From the NCBI GenBank assembly GCA_900177435.1, contig FXAI01000002.1, positions 143,806 to 207,805 on the forward strand: a stretch of 64,000 nt of DNA. Direction: 5' to 3'. The position numbers were made by a program, and so were the translations under genes. The stretch comes from Alteromonadaceae bacterium Bs31 (lineage in GTDB: Bacteria; Pseudomonadota; Gammaproteobacteria; Pseudomonadales; Cellvibrionaceae). Shown one piece after another: positions 18,073-28,294 of the stretch. The stretch's first letter is position 1, and each line of letters opens with the position of its first letter. The notes under the pieces are model-generated. The model was not told where the DNA came from. It saw only the letters and a program-made list of their open reading frames with translations, and made no database searches.

Positions 18073-18927
18073 AGACTCTCTTAAGCTTGCAATAGTGATT
18101 GTCAAGCTAGCAGGTGGAACAAGGATGTTCCGCACATGAAATGAAATGTCTATGGGAACCCTTATAATTTGGGTTTTCATGTTAAAACCTTCGGTTTGAT
18201 GCGCCAAAAAAACACATTGACCTAGATATTCTCTATTCCCCAGCTATTGGCTAATCTCTAAAAACTCACACATAAGGCATCTTGAACTTAATCAGAGCTT
18301 CCCTAGGTATAGCCACGCTACCAGGAGGGTACTTAGCCTTTTAGTGAGTAAACCAACAAAGCAAGCTTCCAGCCTGAATTTTCCAGCGCTGGTTTCCGGC
18401 ACCCCCTGCATAACGAAGACTACGAGATACAATCTCTGATGATATCTTGCGGAAATACTGTGTCACGCTCAGCATCGATCTGCTTATGCCGTAAATAGGC
18501 CGGCGCCAAAACATCGGCACGCTCCAGTGGTAGCAAACAGTTGCCTCTATTATTTTCACGCTTGCGGCTTTGCTACCATCGCTTGTTAAATTTTTCTCGC
18601 AAATGCACCAACTACTAACCTATGGCACATAAATACTGGGTCTGCATACAACTCGCAAGCCTGGTTTTGCCTAATCGCACTTGAGCCCCATCACCTAACG
18701 GCACCTAATCCCTTATGGTTCACGCTTGCCTACTCTACAAATGTAGGTAGAGCGCCACGCCTTTTAATGCTTTTGTACGTGTTAGTTCATCAAATTAGAC
18801 AAATAGTATCTAAGCGCTAGGCAACGGTTAGATACTGAGTAGGTTTGTTCCAGAGAGACTCCCAATCGTAATACGGGATTTACGGCAATCTCAGACGTTT
18901 TTAATAGAGATAAAAGGAGCAACAAAA
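18073..18927. other. Gene-free stretch
   Basis: About 850 bp without a convincing gene. The open frames are short and without ribosome binding sites. The last 100 bp must hold the promoter of the broken subtilisin-like gene. No strong repeat or RNA structure was recognised. Confidence 0.4.
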
Positions 18928-20472
18928 ATGAAAATTTTAAGCTGCGTAGTACAAAGACAACATATGATTTTAACTAGGCTGGCAATATCGCTTTGTGTAT
19001 TGGCACTAGGGGCTTGCGGCGGTGGGGCTAGCGACGGAACGCCAAAGACCGAAAAAGATGTACCAACACCGGAACGTTTAACGCCCTCTACGATAACGGT
19101 TGAAACAGCGCTTGTTCCTGTTATGTCAGAACTGCCTGCCTTTGAAGATGGTGTGCCTAGAACAATCTCCGCCGTAGAGGATGAAAATGGCGTTATTGCC
19201 ATGTTTGTAGAGAACGAAGTCTGGCTGTCCACTAACAACCCAGAGCAGTTAGCCAGCTTTCTGGATCGCTGGGACGGCGAAGTTATCGCAGACTTCGATG
19301 CACAAAAATACAAAATAGCCAATTTAGACAATCAGTATTTAGTGCGCGTCAATACTGCTGATACCGATATTTCGGAACTCGCTGACGACCTGGCAAATCT
19401 GCAACCCGGTACCCGAGGAGATTTTAAAGTGTCTAGCCAGGCAGCGGCGGCGACGTTAGCCATTAGTGCAGAAACCGCTCGCGCCGGTGTGGTTTCTGGA
19501 ATTAACTGGGTGGGGCAAGGCAGTGATTTTCGTAATCGCGATATTGCAGATTCGCCAGCGGGCGTATCATCGGCAGACCCTAACGCCTTTAGCTGGCCCA
19601 GCCATACCATTGAGGGCGATCAAAATACTGGGGTAGCAGAGGCCTGGCGTGCCCTGGACTTTGCAAATTTACTCACACCAAACAAAGTTGGCCTAGCCAT
19701 ACTGGACATGGGTTTTGATCCAAATGCTGATTACCAGCAAGGCTGGGTTGCGTTTTCCAATATCCCCCTAGTTGCTCCCATCGGTACAGAAAATATTATC
19801 GGTTGTGGCGAGAACCCCTGCCTTTGGCACGGAACGAATGTCTTAGGTGCCGCGATGGCTGTTGCCAATAACGGATTTGGTTCCGCCGGGCCTGCAGGGC
19901 CAGTTGCGCGCCCCGTAATTATTCATACCTCGTATGATTTTTTCACCTCAATTTTCGCCCTTGCAGAGGCTAAAGTACTGGGAGCTAAAATAGCGAATAT
20001 GAGTTACAGCGCTCCCGTACATATCACCTTATCGTCCCTTCGATGATGTAACCAACAGCATACGCGCTTCTGGCTCGATGCTTCTATTCGCTGCTGCCGG
20101 CAACGATGGTAAGAATGTGGATGGTGAAGCGTGCTTTCTCGGTTTTTGTGTTGAATCTTATTGGCATACACCGTGTGAAAATAACGGGGTGATTTGCTTG
20201 GGCGGCTTAAACGAAGGCACACGCACTCGTCACCCAAGTTCAAATTTCGGAAGTGAGCATGTGGATAGTTATGCACCCTTTGTGCATTTTCTTGGCCCAG
20301 ACCCAGAAAACCCGGTAATAGTACGCGAAGGTCTTTTGGCACCAGTTACTCTGCTCCCTTTACGGCAGGAATAGCCGCGCTCATTATGGCTGCGGATGAG
20401 CAACTAAGCCTTGATGAGGTTGAATTTATATTATTGAATACCGCGCATAGCAGTTCAGACAGTTCTCATTGA
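18928..20472 (+). pseudogene. Subtilisin-like (S8) lipoprotein protease, broken by two frame changes
   Basis: The start is well supported (AAAGGAGC upstream) and encodes a lipoprotein signal (LCVLALGAC|GGG). The first frame runs to a TGA at 20044-20046 and holds the catalytic Asp (LAILDMGFD) and His (LWHGTNVLG). The second frame, from about 20035 (PFDDVTNSIRASGSMLLFAA), holds the oxyanion Asn in AAAGNDG. The original frame resumes near 20330 with GTSYSAPFTAG, which carries the catalytic Ser, and ends at 20472 soon after, so the C-terminus is short for the family. All catalytic blocks are present but spread over two frames with compensating shifts. Either a recently inactivated gene or two base-calling errors would explain this. 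Confidence 0.75.
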
Positions 20473-20542
20473 TTAATCGCTTTTAACTTTTAACTACAGA
20501 ATTTTCCATAAACTATTGAGGTTAAAAAGGAGGGGCACCTAA

Positions 20543-20707
20543 ATGATTCAAAACTGGAACGACCTATCTCAAACTTATCGCGCCCCTCATTTAAGTTCTA
20601 CTGTTCTAAGCCGCCATACCAGGCCACAGTTAATGGGATTATTTGAAGGAGTAAACGAGAAAAAGCAGTTGGCTAGTCGTTTAGTGGGATCACACATAAA
20701 CTACTAG
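20543..20707 (+). CDS. Small soluble protein, 54 residues
   Basis: An ATG at 20543 follows an unusually strong AAGGAGGGG seven bases upstream and opens a 54-codon frame (MIQNWNDLSQTYRAPHLSST at the start, a basic C-terminus ending in SHINY). No signal peptide or membrane segment. I do not recognise it. The strong ribosome binding site is the main support. It lies 70 bp after the broken protease gene, and nothing else occupies the area. Confidence 0.45.
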   Translation: MIQNWNDLSQTYRAPHLSSTVLSRHTRPQLMGLFEGVNEKKQLASRLVGSHINY

Positions 20708-21000
20708 CTCACTGTCTCGACGCGAGTAAACGCCCTACGGGGTTATCAGTAAGCGCCTTCTCCGCTCGGAATGCTTGGTATTCCCATTAGCCATGTTTTA
20801 CTATAAGAGACTATCGGAATGGTCTATGTAAATGTTGCTGCTGACACATGATCAGACCTTTAAGGAACCTCTAATTAAGTCTTAATAGGTAAAAATACGT
20901 ATTATGGCCGGTGTTTCACGCAATGCAGGAATATTCTAATCTGACGAAGTAAAAATATAGAACATGGTCAAATAAATATAGAGCAACCCAGGGGTATTCA

Positions 21001-21237
21001 GTGATTACAATAGCAGTATGCTTAGCCTGTGGTATTTGGATGATATATTCACCTAAGCATATGCGTATGGCATTGGAAAAGTATCAACTATTCCTCTACA
21101 AGTATTTTCGTTTTCTGCCTATGTTTCCGTTCTCAAATGAGCAACAAGCAAAGAAATCTATCCTTAGTGAACGCCAGATTAAACTACTGGGTATCGTCAG
21201 CCTTTTCGTCGCAATTGCCTTGCTTTCAAGGCTTTGA
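21001..21237 (+). CDS. Small membrane protein
   Basis: A 78-residue protein with a GTG start behind AGGGG. It has an N-terminal helix (ITIAVCLACGIWMIYSP), an aromatic/basic middle (YQLFLYKYFRFLPMFPF) and a C-terminal helix (LLGIVSLFVAIALLSRL). Both ends are typical of a two-pass inner membrane protein. I do not recognise the family. It is convergent with a glycosyltransferase gene 38 bp downstream. Confidence 0.5.
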   Translation: MITIAVCLACGIWMIYSPKHMRMALEKYQLFLYKYFRFLPMFPFSNEQQAKKSILSERQIKLLGIVSLFVAIALLSRL

Positions 21238-21275
21238 TCCTACATATTTTTTTGCCTTTTGGAAAAATAAGCGAA

Positions 21276-22328
21276 TTATTGAGATGGCGTTTTATTCTGT
21301 TTACTCTCAACTAGCCGCCGATAGAAACCTTCCATTGCAGCGTTAGCATTTTCCACATAGTGTGCCGACAAATCTGGCTTATGAGCTGCAAGTTTGCGTT
21401 TCGTACAGCTAGTGAGCACTCTTACCAAGTCATCAATATCATCGGTACGGAATATATACCCACCGTAGTCCTCTATCAGCTCTTTACAACCACCGGTGTC
21501 TGAAGCGATTACCGGTATACCCGCGTCCATAGCTTCCAGCATAACTCGCGGTAGCGGTTCAAACCGGGAGGGGCAGGCCGCCAAATCAAATGTCTGGTAG
21601 AGGTCTTTGATATCTGATCGATAGCCTATAAACCGTATTCTTTGGTCACCCGAGGCCAGCTGTTTTAGCTCTTGCTCTTGACTGCCCGAACCAAAAAATA
21701 ACAAGATGAGATCTGGCTTATCCAGCTGCTTAAAAGCTTTTATTAAAGTGTCCCATGCTTTACTCGCATTATAACGCCCGACGGCACCGATCAATAGTTG
21801 ATGGTCTTCAACTCCCAGTGAGTGCCGCAACGCAAAAACTTCTTCCCCGGAAAGCCGTCGATGAGATTGTACAGAGTTGTTCGCTTTAAACGTTTGACCG
21901 GCGTAGTCCCCGGTAATAGCTTCTATCTGCCAGCGGGCATTACAGATTAGTCCGTCCATCTGTAGAAAATGAGGGCCATTTACGCCAATGTGCAGTGTAC
22001 TGACAGTGGCAGCGGGAGGGTTTATCTTGGCGATAAGCCGTGTCGCCCTGCGTAGGTGTGCATGAATAATGTTCGCCTTGCTTTTCCTTATCAAGCGGTT
22101 TAGAAAATATTGTGTGAGAATGCGTACTGGAACAATCTCTACTTTTACGCTAGGGTCGAGGTTATCAACAATACTAATGCCGTTTTTGCGGTGGTTTTTT
22201 TTTATTATGAGCGTTACATTGTGGTGCTTACATTGTTGGTTACAGGATTCTGCAGTGGAACGCTCAGACCCCGCAAAGCCCCGAGAAAGTATTACGTGTA
22301 AGATATTTAGGCGAGGTTCAGTTAGCAT
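21276..22328 (-). CDS. Glycosyltransferase family 4-like (GT-B)
   Basis: A 350-residue retaining GT-B glycosyltransferase. N-terminal features are NILHVILSRGFAGSERSTAE, a variant of the G-G-x-E acceptor loop, and ANIIHAHLRRATRL. The nucleotide-sugar domain has LLIGAVGRYNASKAWDTLIK, IRFIGYRSDIKDLYQTFDL and the donor-binding block CPSRFEPLPRVMLEAMDAGI (E-x7-E: FEPLPRVMLE). These are standard GT4 signatures used in LPS, capsule or exopolysaccharide assembly. The sugar is not predictable. It stands alone, with an acyltransferase gene divergent upstream, which may modify the same glycan. Confidence 0.88.
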   Translation of the reverse strand: MLTEPRLNILHVILSRGFAGSERSTAESCNQQCKHHNVTLIIKKNHRKNGISIVDNLDPSVKVEIVPVRILTQYFLNRLIRKSKANIIHAHLRRATRLIAKINPPAATVSTLHIGVNGPHFLQMDGLICNARWQIEAITGDYAGQTFKANNSVQSHRRLSGEEVFALRHSLGVEDHQLLIGAVGRYNASKAWDTLIKAFKQLDKPDLILLFFGSGSQEQELKQLASGDQRIRFIGYRSDIKDLYQTFDLAACPSRFEPLPRVMLEAMDAGIPVIASDTGGCKELIEDYGGYIFRTDDIDDLVRVLTSCTKRKLAAHKPDLSAHYVENANAAMEGFYRRLVESKQNKTPSQ

Positions 22329-22432
22329 CTAAGATACATATTCCGTTTAGTTGAAGTGCCCGTAGATTGAAATTTTGGCAGAGCCCATATGTCTACAAGG
22401 GTTAAAAGGATAACACAAAGGAGCTGAAAGAG

Positions 22433-22603
22433 GTGCTCAGTGAAGTTAAGCACATGCAGCTTTTCTTAAACATCTCCTCCCAAACTGCTTGTCGCTGCCT
22501 CACATACAATCCTGACTATTTCTGTAAACCAGATACCATTAAAAACATTTTAACCCTGAATACCAATACCCGTGGTGTAATAGTTCTCCGGAAAACCAGC
22601 TAG
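22433..22603 (+). CDS. Possible small protein, 56 residues
   Basis: A GTG at 22433 follows AAAGGAG and opens a 56-codon frame ending at TAG 22603, with a segment PDTIKNILTLNTNTRGVIVL of natural composition. No family recognised. It sits in the otherwise empty 440-bp gap between two divergent genes and could equally be chance or a gene remnant. Confidence 0.22.
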   Translation: MLSEVKHMQLFLNISSQTACRCLTYNPDYFCKPDTIKNILTLNTNTRGVIVLRKTS

Positions 22604-22780
22604 TACGGCAGATAAAACACTTCTAATAAAGCGTAAATGCTTTGCTTACTGCCCATTTTACAGAAGAATAAGATCTATCGCTAAGTGACAAAAAAATAGG
22701 GCGGACTATAATGTCGCTTTAAACATTCCTCTACCATCACTTTTTTATTCACGACTCGGTCAAATGTATTGAACCCTTCA

Positions 22781-24706
22781 ATGACTTACCATTCAGCGTT
22801 AGGCTATCGACCTGAGATTGACGGACTCAGAGCTTTGGCTGTTCTAGCAGTAATAGCCTTTCATTTTAAGCCATCCCTAGTTCCCGGTGGTTTTCTAGGC
22901 GTTGACATATTTTTTGTTATTTCCGGTTTTCTCATTGGCGCGATAGCCATCCGAGCATCCTCTGATGGCAATTTTTCTATCGCTCAGTTTTTAGAGCGAA
23001 GGCTTCGGCGCTTGCTACCCGCGCTATTTTTTGTTTGCTTGCTTTGCTTTATACCCGCTTGGTTTTATCTGCCTCCATCAGACTTCGGCGATTTTACCGA
23101 AAGCATTCTGGCAAACGTGCTAGGCGTTGCTAACTACCTCTTCATGTCCGAGGCCGGCTATTTTGATCGCGCGTCAGAAATGAAGCCCCTATTACATACC
23201 TGGAGTCTTTCTCTTGAAATACAATTTTATCTGGCGTTTGCGGTTCTTGTCGCAATCGCAAGGAAAACAGGTCTCATTAACCTGAAAGATAAGAATGTGC
23301 AAACTATAGTGTTCCTATGCATTACATTCGGGTTTATTTTATTTGTTTTACTCTATGAGAATAACCCTAATATTAGTTTTTATATATTCCCTGCACGTAT
23401 ATGGGAATTTGCCATAGGTATACTGGTAGCTTTAAAGCTCAGCAAAGGCACAAAGCCGATTGCCGGGCTAGCAGCTGCGTCATTGTTGGTGATTTTTCTA
23501 GTTATATTTGGTATTGCACAATCCACGTACTATAAGCCGCTTGCAACACTATTGGTGGTCACAGCAACAGCTTTGCTTATAGGCAATACGCTATCAGGAG
23601 GACTCGCCGCAAGGGTGTTATCTGTTCGAGTGCTTTCCGGTATTGGGCTAATTAGCTACAGTCTCTATTTGGTACACAACCCAGTATTGGTATTTGCACG
23701 TTTCATAGATATTGAAAACAGCGAGCTATTTTTACTAATAGCCCTTCCACTTATGTTTCTGTTTGCCTATCTCTCTTGGCGCTTTGTAGAGAACCCATTC
23801 CGCAATCGCCAGCTCGTAAGTTTAAGAGCTTGCAAGCTGACGGCTGCGGCTTTTTCATTGTTAGCAATTACTGTTTTTAGCTTGAACAAAGAAACAAACG
23901 GCTTTTTGTTACAGCGACTGGATGCCCAGCAACAAGCAATGATGAATACTGCCGTAAAGGACGAGCGCGATGTGTGGTGTCAAACAGGCGGCGCGAACTT
24001 TAGGCCTCCCAGCGATGCATGCCTGCTATATGGCGATACACCCTCGTGGGCAGTATTTGGAGACTCCCATGCAGGCGCGCTTGCCTACGCCCTAGCCGAC
24101 TCAATCGTGGAAAATAGAGGTCAGGCCACACAATGGTTAAGTATGCGAGGCTGCGCACCAACTTGGTCGGATAGTTCCAGTCCATGTGCTAGATGGACAC
24201 GTGAAAGTTTAGATTACTTAGCAAAAAGTAAGCATATAAAACACATCGTTGTAGTGTATCGCCTGAATGCATATTTTTACGGGAGCATGGTAAACGCCCA
24301 CGCAGGACACGAGCAATATCATAGTGAGGAAAAACGGCGCGTGTCTTGGCAGAACTACGCCGGTATTATTGAGGCGCTAAAGGCGACGGGAAAAGAAATC
24401 ATCATTGTAAGCCCCATTCCCGAGCCCTTGTTCCACGTTAACGATCTTGTTTTTAAGAGGGGCGAATCCAACAGAACACTTGTTTCTATTCCCCGAGCCA
24501 AATGGGATTCAAGAAATAAATTCGCAATGGGGCATTTAAGCCGTTTAGAAGGCGTCCGCCTCTTTAGGAGTGATGAAACTTTCTGTGACCGGGGTAATTG
24601 CTTTCAGGTGCTGGATTTAAATGCATTGTACTACGATCACAACCACCTCTCTTTTATCGGCGCCAAACGGTTGGCTTCCGCATTTTCTGATATTTTTTTA
24701 CAATAA
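22781..24706 (+). CDS. OafA/YrhL-type acyltransferase with SGNH domain
   Basis: A 641-residue inner membrane O-acyltransferase. It opens with YRPEIDGLRALAVLAVIAFH, whose R-x-x-x-x-x-R-G/D-L-R-A and FHF residues start the acyltransferase-3 domain. It continues through about ten helices with FFVISGFLIG and a LxHTWSLSLEIQFYL active block, and ends the membrane part at LSWRFVENPFR. After about residue 380 comes a periplasmic SGNH hydrolase-like domain with AVFGDSHAGAL (Ser nucleophile) and DHNHLSFIGA (Asp-x-x-His pair). Family members O-acetylate surface polysaccharides. The in-frame TTG at 22769 is less likely than the ATG at 22781, and neither has a clear ribosome binding site. Confidence 0.9.
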   Translation: MTYHSALGYRPEIDGLRALAVLAVIAFHFKPSLVPGGFLGVDIFFVISGFLIGAIAIRASSDGNFSIAQFLERRLRRLLPALFFVCLLCFIPAWFYLPPSDFGDFTESILANVLGVANYLFMSEAGYFDRASEMKPLLHTWSLSLEIQFYLAFAVLVAIARKTGLINLKDKNVQTIVFLCITFGFILFVLLYENNPNISFYIFPARIWEFAIGILVALKLSKGTKPIAGLAAASLLVIFLVIFGIAQSTYYKPLATLLVVTATALLIGNTLSGGLAARVLSVRVLSGIGLISYSLYLVHNPVLVFARFIDIENSELFLLIALPLMFLFAYLSWRFVENPFRNRQLVSLRACKLTAAAFSLLAITVFSLNKETNGFLLQRLDAQQQAMMNTAVKDERDVWCQTGGANFRPPSDACLLYGDTPSWAVFGDSHAGALAYALADSIVENRGQATQWLSMRGCAPTWSDSSSPCARWTRESLDYLAKSKHIKHIVVVYRLNAYFYGSMVNAHAGHEQYHSEEKRRVSWQNYAGIIEALKATGKEIIIVSPIPEPLFHVNDLVFKRGESNRTLVSIPRAKWDSRNKFAMGHLSRLEGVRLFRSDETFCDRGNCFQVLDLNALYYDHNHLSFIGAKRLASAFSDIFLQ

Positions 24707-24829
24707 TGCCCCCTATTTGCACAGGCCTGGTAAATATCTAACACCTATATATTATTGGCGTAGCAAGAACTAATCACCTTGGTTCAAGTATTAATAGCCG
24801 GAGAATTAGCCCCGCCTTTATTGCAGCAC

Positions 24830-26044
24830 TTAGTCCGCGATGGAGGAGGAGCCACGGTATACAGCGCTCTTGCTGTTTTCTCGCGGTTTTAGCTTGTAAC
24901 GGGCCACGCCTTGCACCGGTATCGCATATATTGTCAAGTTGCTGTAGTTCTGCGTACTAACAAATTCCTGCAACTGTGCGCGGAAATTTTCACATCGTTC
25001 GCTGGGTAGCACCATGCGAATTTGCACCAGCTCGTGGTGAATATTAAGATGTTTCGCGTTCTGGTCATCATCGCCGGAAAATAATTTGGTATAAATTACA
25101 TTAGCCCCCGGAATGCCTATACTCAAAATGTAATCTAAAAATTCTTCAGCGTGTTTACGTGGGATTAGCGCACACAGCGAGCTGCTTTTTGGTGTATTTT
25201 TTTGCTCTTTGGATCGTTGGCTTTTATCCAGTAGCGTCGCTATGGAGCGTGTATCCCGCCAGTCCGTATTACCCATCAGTTGATCAACAGCCGCAGTAAT
25301 TTGCTGATTGGAGGCTAAACGGCTTTTATTGCTGATAGAGGTTGGCAAATTTACCAGGCCGTGTTCAATGGCTATTTCGAACACAATACCGCCACCGAGA
25401 GTATTAATTCGCCCCGCAGAAACCAGCGCTTCTTTTACTCGCTCTCTGTCGATATCCTCCACCAATACCATAACCACCTCTTCGTACGGCTTTTTGGTAA
25501 TTTTCAACCATGCGACTCTATCGCGCGTACCACGGCCTTCAACGAAATAGACAATGGGGCCATGTGAGCCCGCTTGCATTGCGGCTTTGATGGCGTTGTC
25601 TGTTCGACCGGATTGAACCAGTGCATAGAGCGCGTAAAGATTATTCTTTAAGCTAATCGCCGATGTGTTTTGTAGCGCCTGATCTTGTGTTTGGCTTTTA
25701 TCCGCAAGTAAATTAGATGCAGAATTGGTGGAAAAATACGAACACTGCGTACTGAATATTGCACCCGCACCCGGTAGGTGTAAGTCATTCACCTCTATGC
25801 AAAATTGCACAAACGCACTGAGGTCTTTATCGCAAACAAGGAGCTGCAAATATTCACACTCCGGGTTCATTGTCGGTAAAAATGCCTGGAACCAGTGCTC
25901 TCTAATCATGGTGCCACGGCAGTCGAATTGAATGACTTTATAAGGCCACTGGCTTAAAATCTGATCTAAACAATTGTGTAAGCGAGCTTGAGGAATTATC
26001 AAGCTCACCACAGAAAAACCGCTTTTCTCAATAAACGCTGCCAT
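24830..26044 (-). CDS. Protein with three apparent PII-like domains
   Basis: A 404-residue cytosolic protein. The middle third (about residues 130-230) reads like the PII-type ferredoxin-fold signalling domain found beside DUF1538 genes: GSHGPIVYFVEGRGTRDRVA, PYEEVVMVLVEDIDRERVKE, then INTLGGGIVFEIAIEHGLV. The first third (SVVSLIIPQARLHNCLDQIL, with GAGAIFSTQC at its end) and last third (LCALIPRKHAEEFLDYILSI, then QIRMVLPSERCENFRAQLQE and IYAIPVQGV) show the same strand-helix pattern in degenerate form. It starts by one-base overlap (TAATG) with the DUF1538 stop codon, so the pair is translationally coupled. I infer that it senses a nucleotide or small molecule and gates the membrane partner. 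Ligand unknown. Confidence 0.65.
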   Translation of the reverse strand: MAAFIEKSGFSVVSLIIPQARLHNCLDQILSQWPYKVIQFDCRGTMIREHWFQAFLPTMNPECEYLQLLVCDKDLSAFVQFCIEVNDLHLPGAGAIFSTQCSYFSTNSASNLLADKSQTQDQALQNTSAISLKNNLYALYALVQSGRTDNAIKAAMQAGSHGPIVYFVEGRGTRDRVAWLKITKKPYEEVVMVLVEDIDRERVKEALVSAGRINTLGGGIVFEIAIEHGLVNLPTSISNKSRLASNQQITAAVDQLMGNTDWRDTRSIATLLDKSQRSKEQKNTPKSSSLCALIPRKHAEEFLDYILSIGIPGANVIYTKLFSGDDDQNAKHLNIHHELVQIRMVLPSERCENFRAQLQEFVSTQNYSNLTIYAIPVQGVARYKLKPRENSKSAVYRGSSSIAD

Positions 26045-27924
26045 TACTGATCTCTATTTATACGTGCAACAATAAGCCCAACGCTGAGCACGGTAATAAT
26101 CGGCCCAACGGATGCAAGCGCCAAAATACCGAAACCATCGGACACACCCGGTACCGCAGCACCTACCCCCAGGCCCATGGCTAAAACCAGCGGCACGGTA
26201 ATTGGACCGGTGGTCACCCCCGCAGAATCCCAACCGAAATTGACGAACTCTTCAGAAGACCACCAGGTAAGTAGCAGCAATAAAAGGTAGGGAGGAATTA
26301 ACAGGTTTATCAACGGTAAATTGAAGGCAATTTTCGTTACGCCAGTGGCAATACCCATGCCTACACCGAAAGCAACAGAGTGCATAAGCAGGCGTTTTTT
26401 AAAGGCACCTACAGTCACTTTCTCAACGGTGTTTCCCAGTGCGTTCAATGCCGGCTCCGCCAGGGTGGCGCCATAACCCAGAAAGAAACCAAAAATAATT
26501 GCGATTATTTTTCCTGTCACTTCGGAGTCAAATTTAGGCGGTACAAACCCGCCACCTTCTGCGCCCCACGGAGTTAGGCTGGCAAATGCTGTTGGAATAT
26601 TACCGCCCAGCTGGGACCCCAGAGGTGTTAGTCCCAGGCTCAAGCCAAGCATAAACAAGGTCATACCAATGAGGGCAAAGGCAATACCGATTTTAATTTC
26701 CATTGCTACTTTGAGCTTTTCTTTATTGAGTAACAAGATCAGCCACAGGGATGCCAACAGAAATATACACAACGGTACAATCGCCCGAATAGAGGCCATC
26801 AAAGAAGACTGCAGGTCTTTAGCTATCTCTACCGCTGGGTTCCAAGTGTCTTTGCTCATTAAGGCGGGAATAGGAGATGGGGTTTTTGTTAGTACTATTT
26901 GTGCATTGGTAATAACAATTTCGCCATCTACCAGTTGCTGACTACCCCCCCGATATTCAACCTCATATTCAATACCAAGATCGCCAGAATCGGTGTAACG
27001 TAGATACTCTTCTTCGCTAAATAACGTATTGGTGTTCAAACGCATGGTGGGCTGTTCACTTTTAGCGGTGCTCGCCAGGGTTTCTATTTTGAACTCGCCG
27101 GTATAGTTTTCGGCGCCGATATAATCGTCGTTAAAGTAGTGATAAAAGCTAAGTAGTAATACCGCAATAATAGGAAATAGTGAGGCCAGAGTAACAATAC
27201 CAAAGCCGGCATTACTGGTATCACCATCACCGAGAATACGGCAGACTCCTATACCCAGAGCTAACACCAGAGGAACGGTAACTGGCCCTGTGGTAACGGC
27301 GCCGCAGTCCCAGGCAAGGCCTAACACTGCTTGTAATTGTGGAATGGTATTGGCGAGTAGTGTAAGCGCTACCAACAACGCAACTATGGGTAGCACCAGA
27401 AGCTTAAGCGACCAATTACGGTAAAAACGCAACACGCCTAAAAGTACCGCAAAGCCAACGCCAATACCCACAACACTTACCAGCTCACCGGTAAAATCGT
27501 TTAGCAAGCTGAATAGCAAAGGGGTTTGTTCTGCCCTAACGCCGGCCCCTGCCGAGCGCAGTACCGCAATGGCGGGCTCCGCAAAGGTAGCGCCTACACC
27601 CATCACAAATGAAAATAGCAACACACCCCACAAGGGGGTATTGCGGGGTAGAATTGCACCAATGGTTTCACCCAGAGGCATCAAACCCAGCCGCAAGCCC
27701 TCCATAAAAAACATCAGCCCGAGCACGACAATAAAAATACCCACCGATATCATTGTTGTGTAAACAATAGGCAGGCCAAGAACCAGAACTTGAAAGATAG
27801 CCAGGTAAAAAACGATAAACCAAATACTCTTTACCTGGCTCAGAAAGTTATCTGCGATGTAGGGCCAGAGAATACTGAGTTTTTCTGAGAGGCTTAGCTC
27901 AATTTGCAGGGCTGGGTTTTTCAA
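26044..27924 (-). CDS. DUF1538 membrane protein with internal duplication
   Basis: A 626-residue inner membrane protein with two homologous halves. The first has GLRLGLMPLGETIGAILPRN, FVMGVGATFAEPAIAVLRSA and WDCGAVTTGPVTVPLVLALG. The second has GLSLGLTPLGSQLGGNIP, FFLGYGATLAEPALNALGNT and WDSAGVTTGPITVPLVLAMG. The repeats GAT-x-AEPA and VTTGP-x-TVPLVLA mark DUF1538 and suggest an inverted or tandem-repeat transporter. A soluble loop of about 100 residues (about 275-370) separates the halves. It is the first gene of a two-gene unit with the PII-like protein, so PII-type control of transport is likely. Substrate unknown. Confidence 0.85.
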   Translation of the reverse strand: MKNPALQIELSLSEKLSILWPYIADNFLSQVKSIWFIVFYLAIFQVLVLGLPIVYTTMISVGIFIVVLGLMFFMEGLRLGLMPLGETIGAILPRNTPLWGVLLFSFVMGVGATFAEPAIAVLRSAGAGVRAEQTPLLFSLLNDFTGELVSVVGIGVGFAVLLGVLRFYRNWSLKLLVLPIVALLVALTLLANTIPQLQAVLGLAWDCGAVTTGPVTVPLVLALGIGVCRILGDGDTSNAGFGIVTLASLFPIIAVLLLSFYHYFNDDYIGAENYTGEFKIETLASTAKSEQPTMRLNTNTLFSEEEYLRYTDSGDLGIEYEVEYRGGSQQLVDGEIVITNAQIVLTKTPSPIPALMSKDTWNPAVEIAKDLQSSLMASIRAIVPLCIFLLASLWLILLLNKEKLKVAMEIKIGIAFALIGMTLFMLGLSLGLTPLGSQLGGNIPTAFASLTPWGAEGGGFVPPKFDSEVTGKIIAIIFGFFLGYGATLAEPALNALGNTVEKVTVGAFKKRLLMHSVAFGVGMGIATGVTKIAFNLPLINLLIPPYLLLLLLTWWSSEEFVNFGWDSAGVTTGPITVPLVLAMGLGVGAAVPGVSDGFGILALASVGPIITVLSVGLIVARINRDQ

Positions 27925-28294
27925 CTAGTGTTCCTCGCCGAGACGCTGAGTGACAGATTGTCGGTATAAAGATAGTAGTATGGGTCAGGCAGATAAGCCC
28001 GAAAGCACGATAGCGTAAGAGCAAGATACGCGCCAGTATTTTTAGGAAGTGCATATCGAGCCTTGCTATAAGCTAATAGCTCGGCTTAAAAAAAGATAGA
28101 GGTATTGATACCTATACCTTGTTCAGCGTACCCATTGATATTGTTTATGGCGTGAAAATAGGTACGCGCCTACAGTGAAATACGGTAGATTACTTCGCCC
28201 ATAAGCCTCGCAAACTATGCAGGCCTGCGAGAGCTAATGCAGTCATTAGGTCTCCCTGTAAATAAGTCTAATCTAAAGCTAAGGAGGTGAAGTG

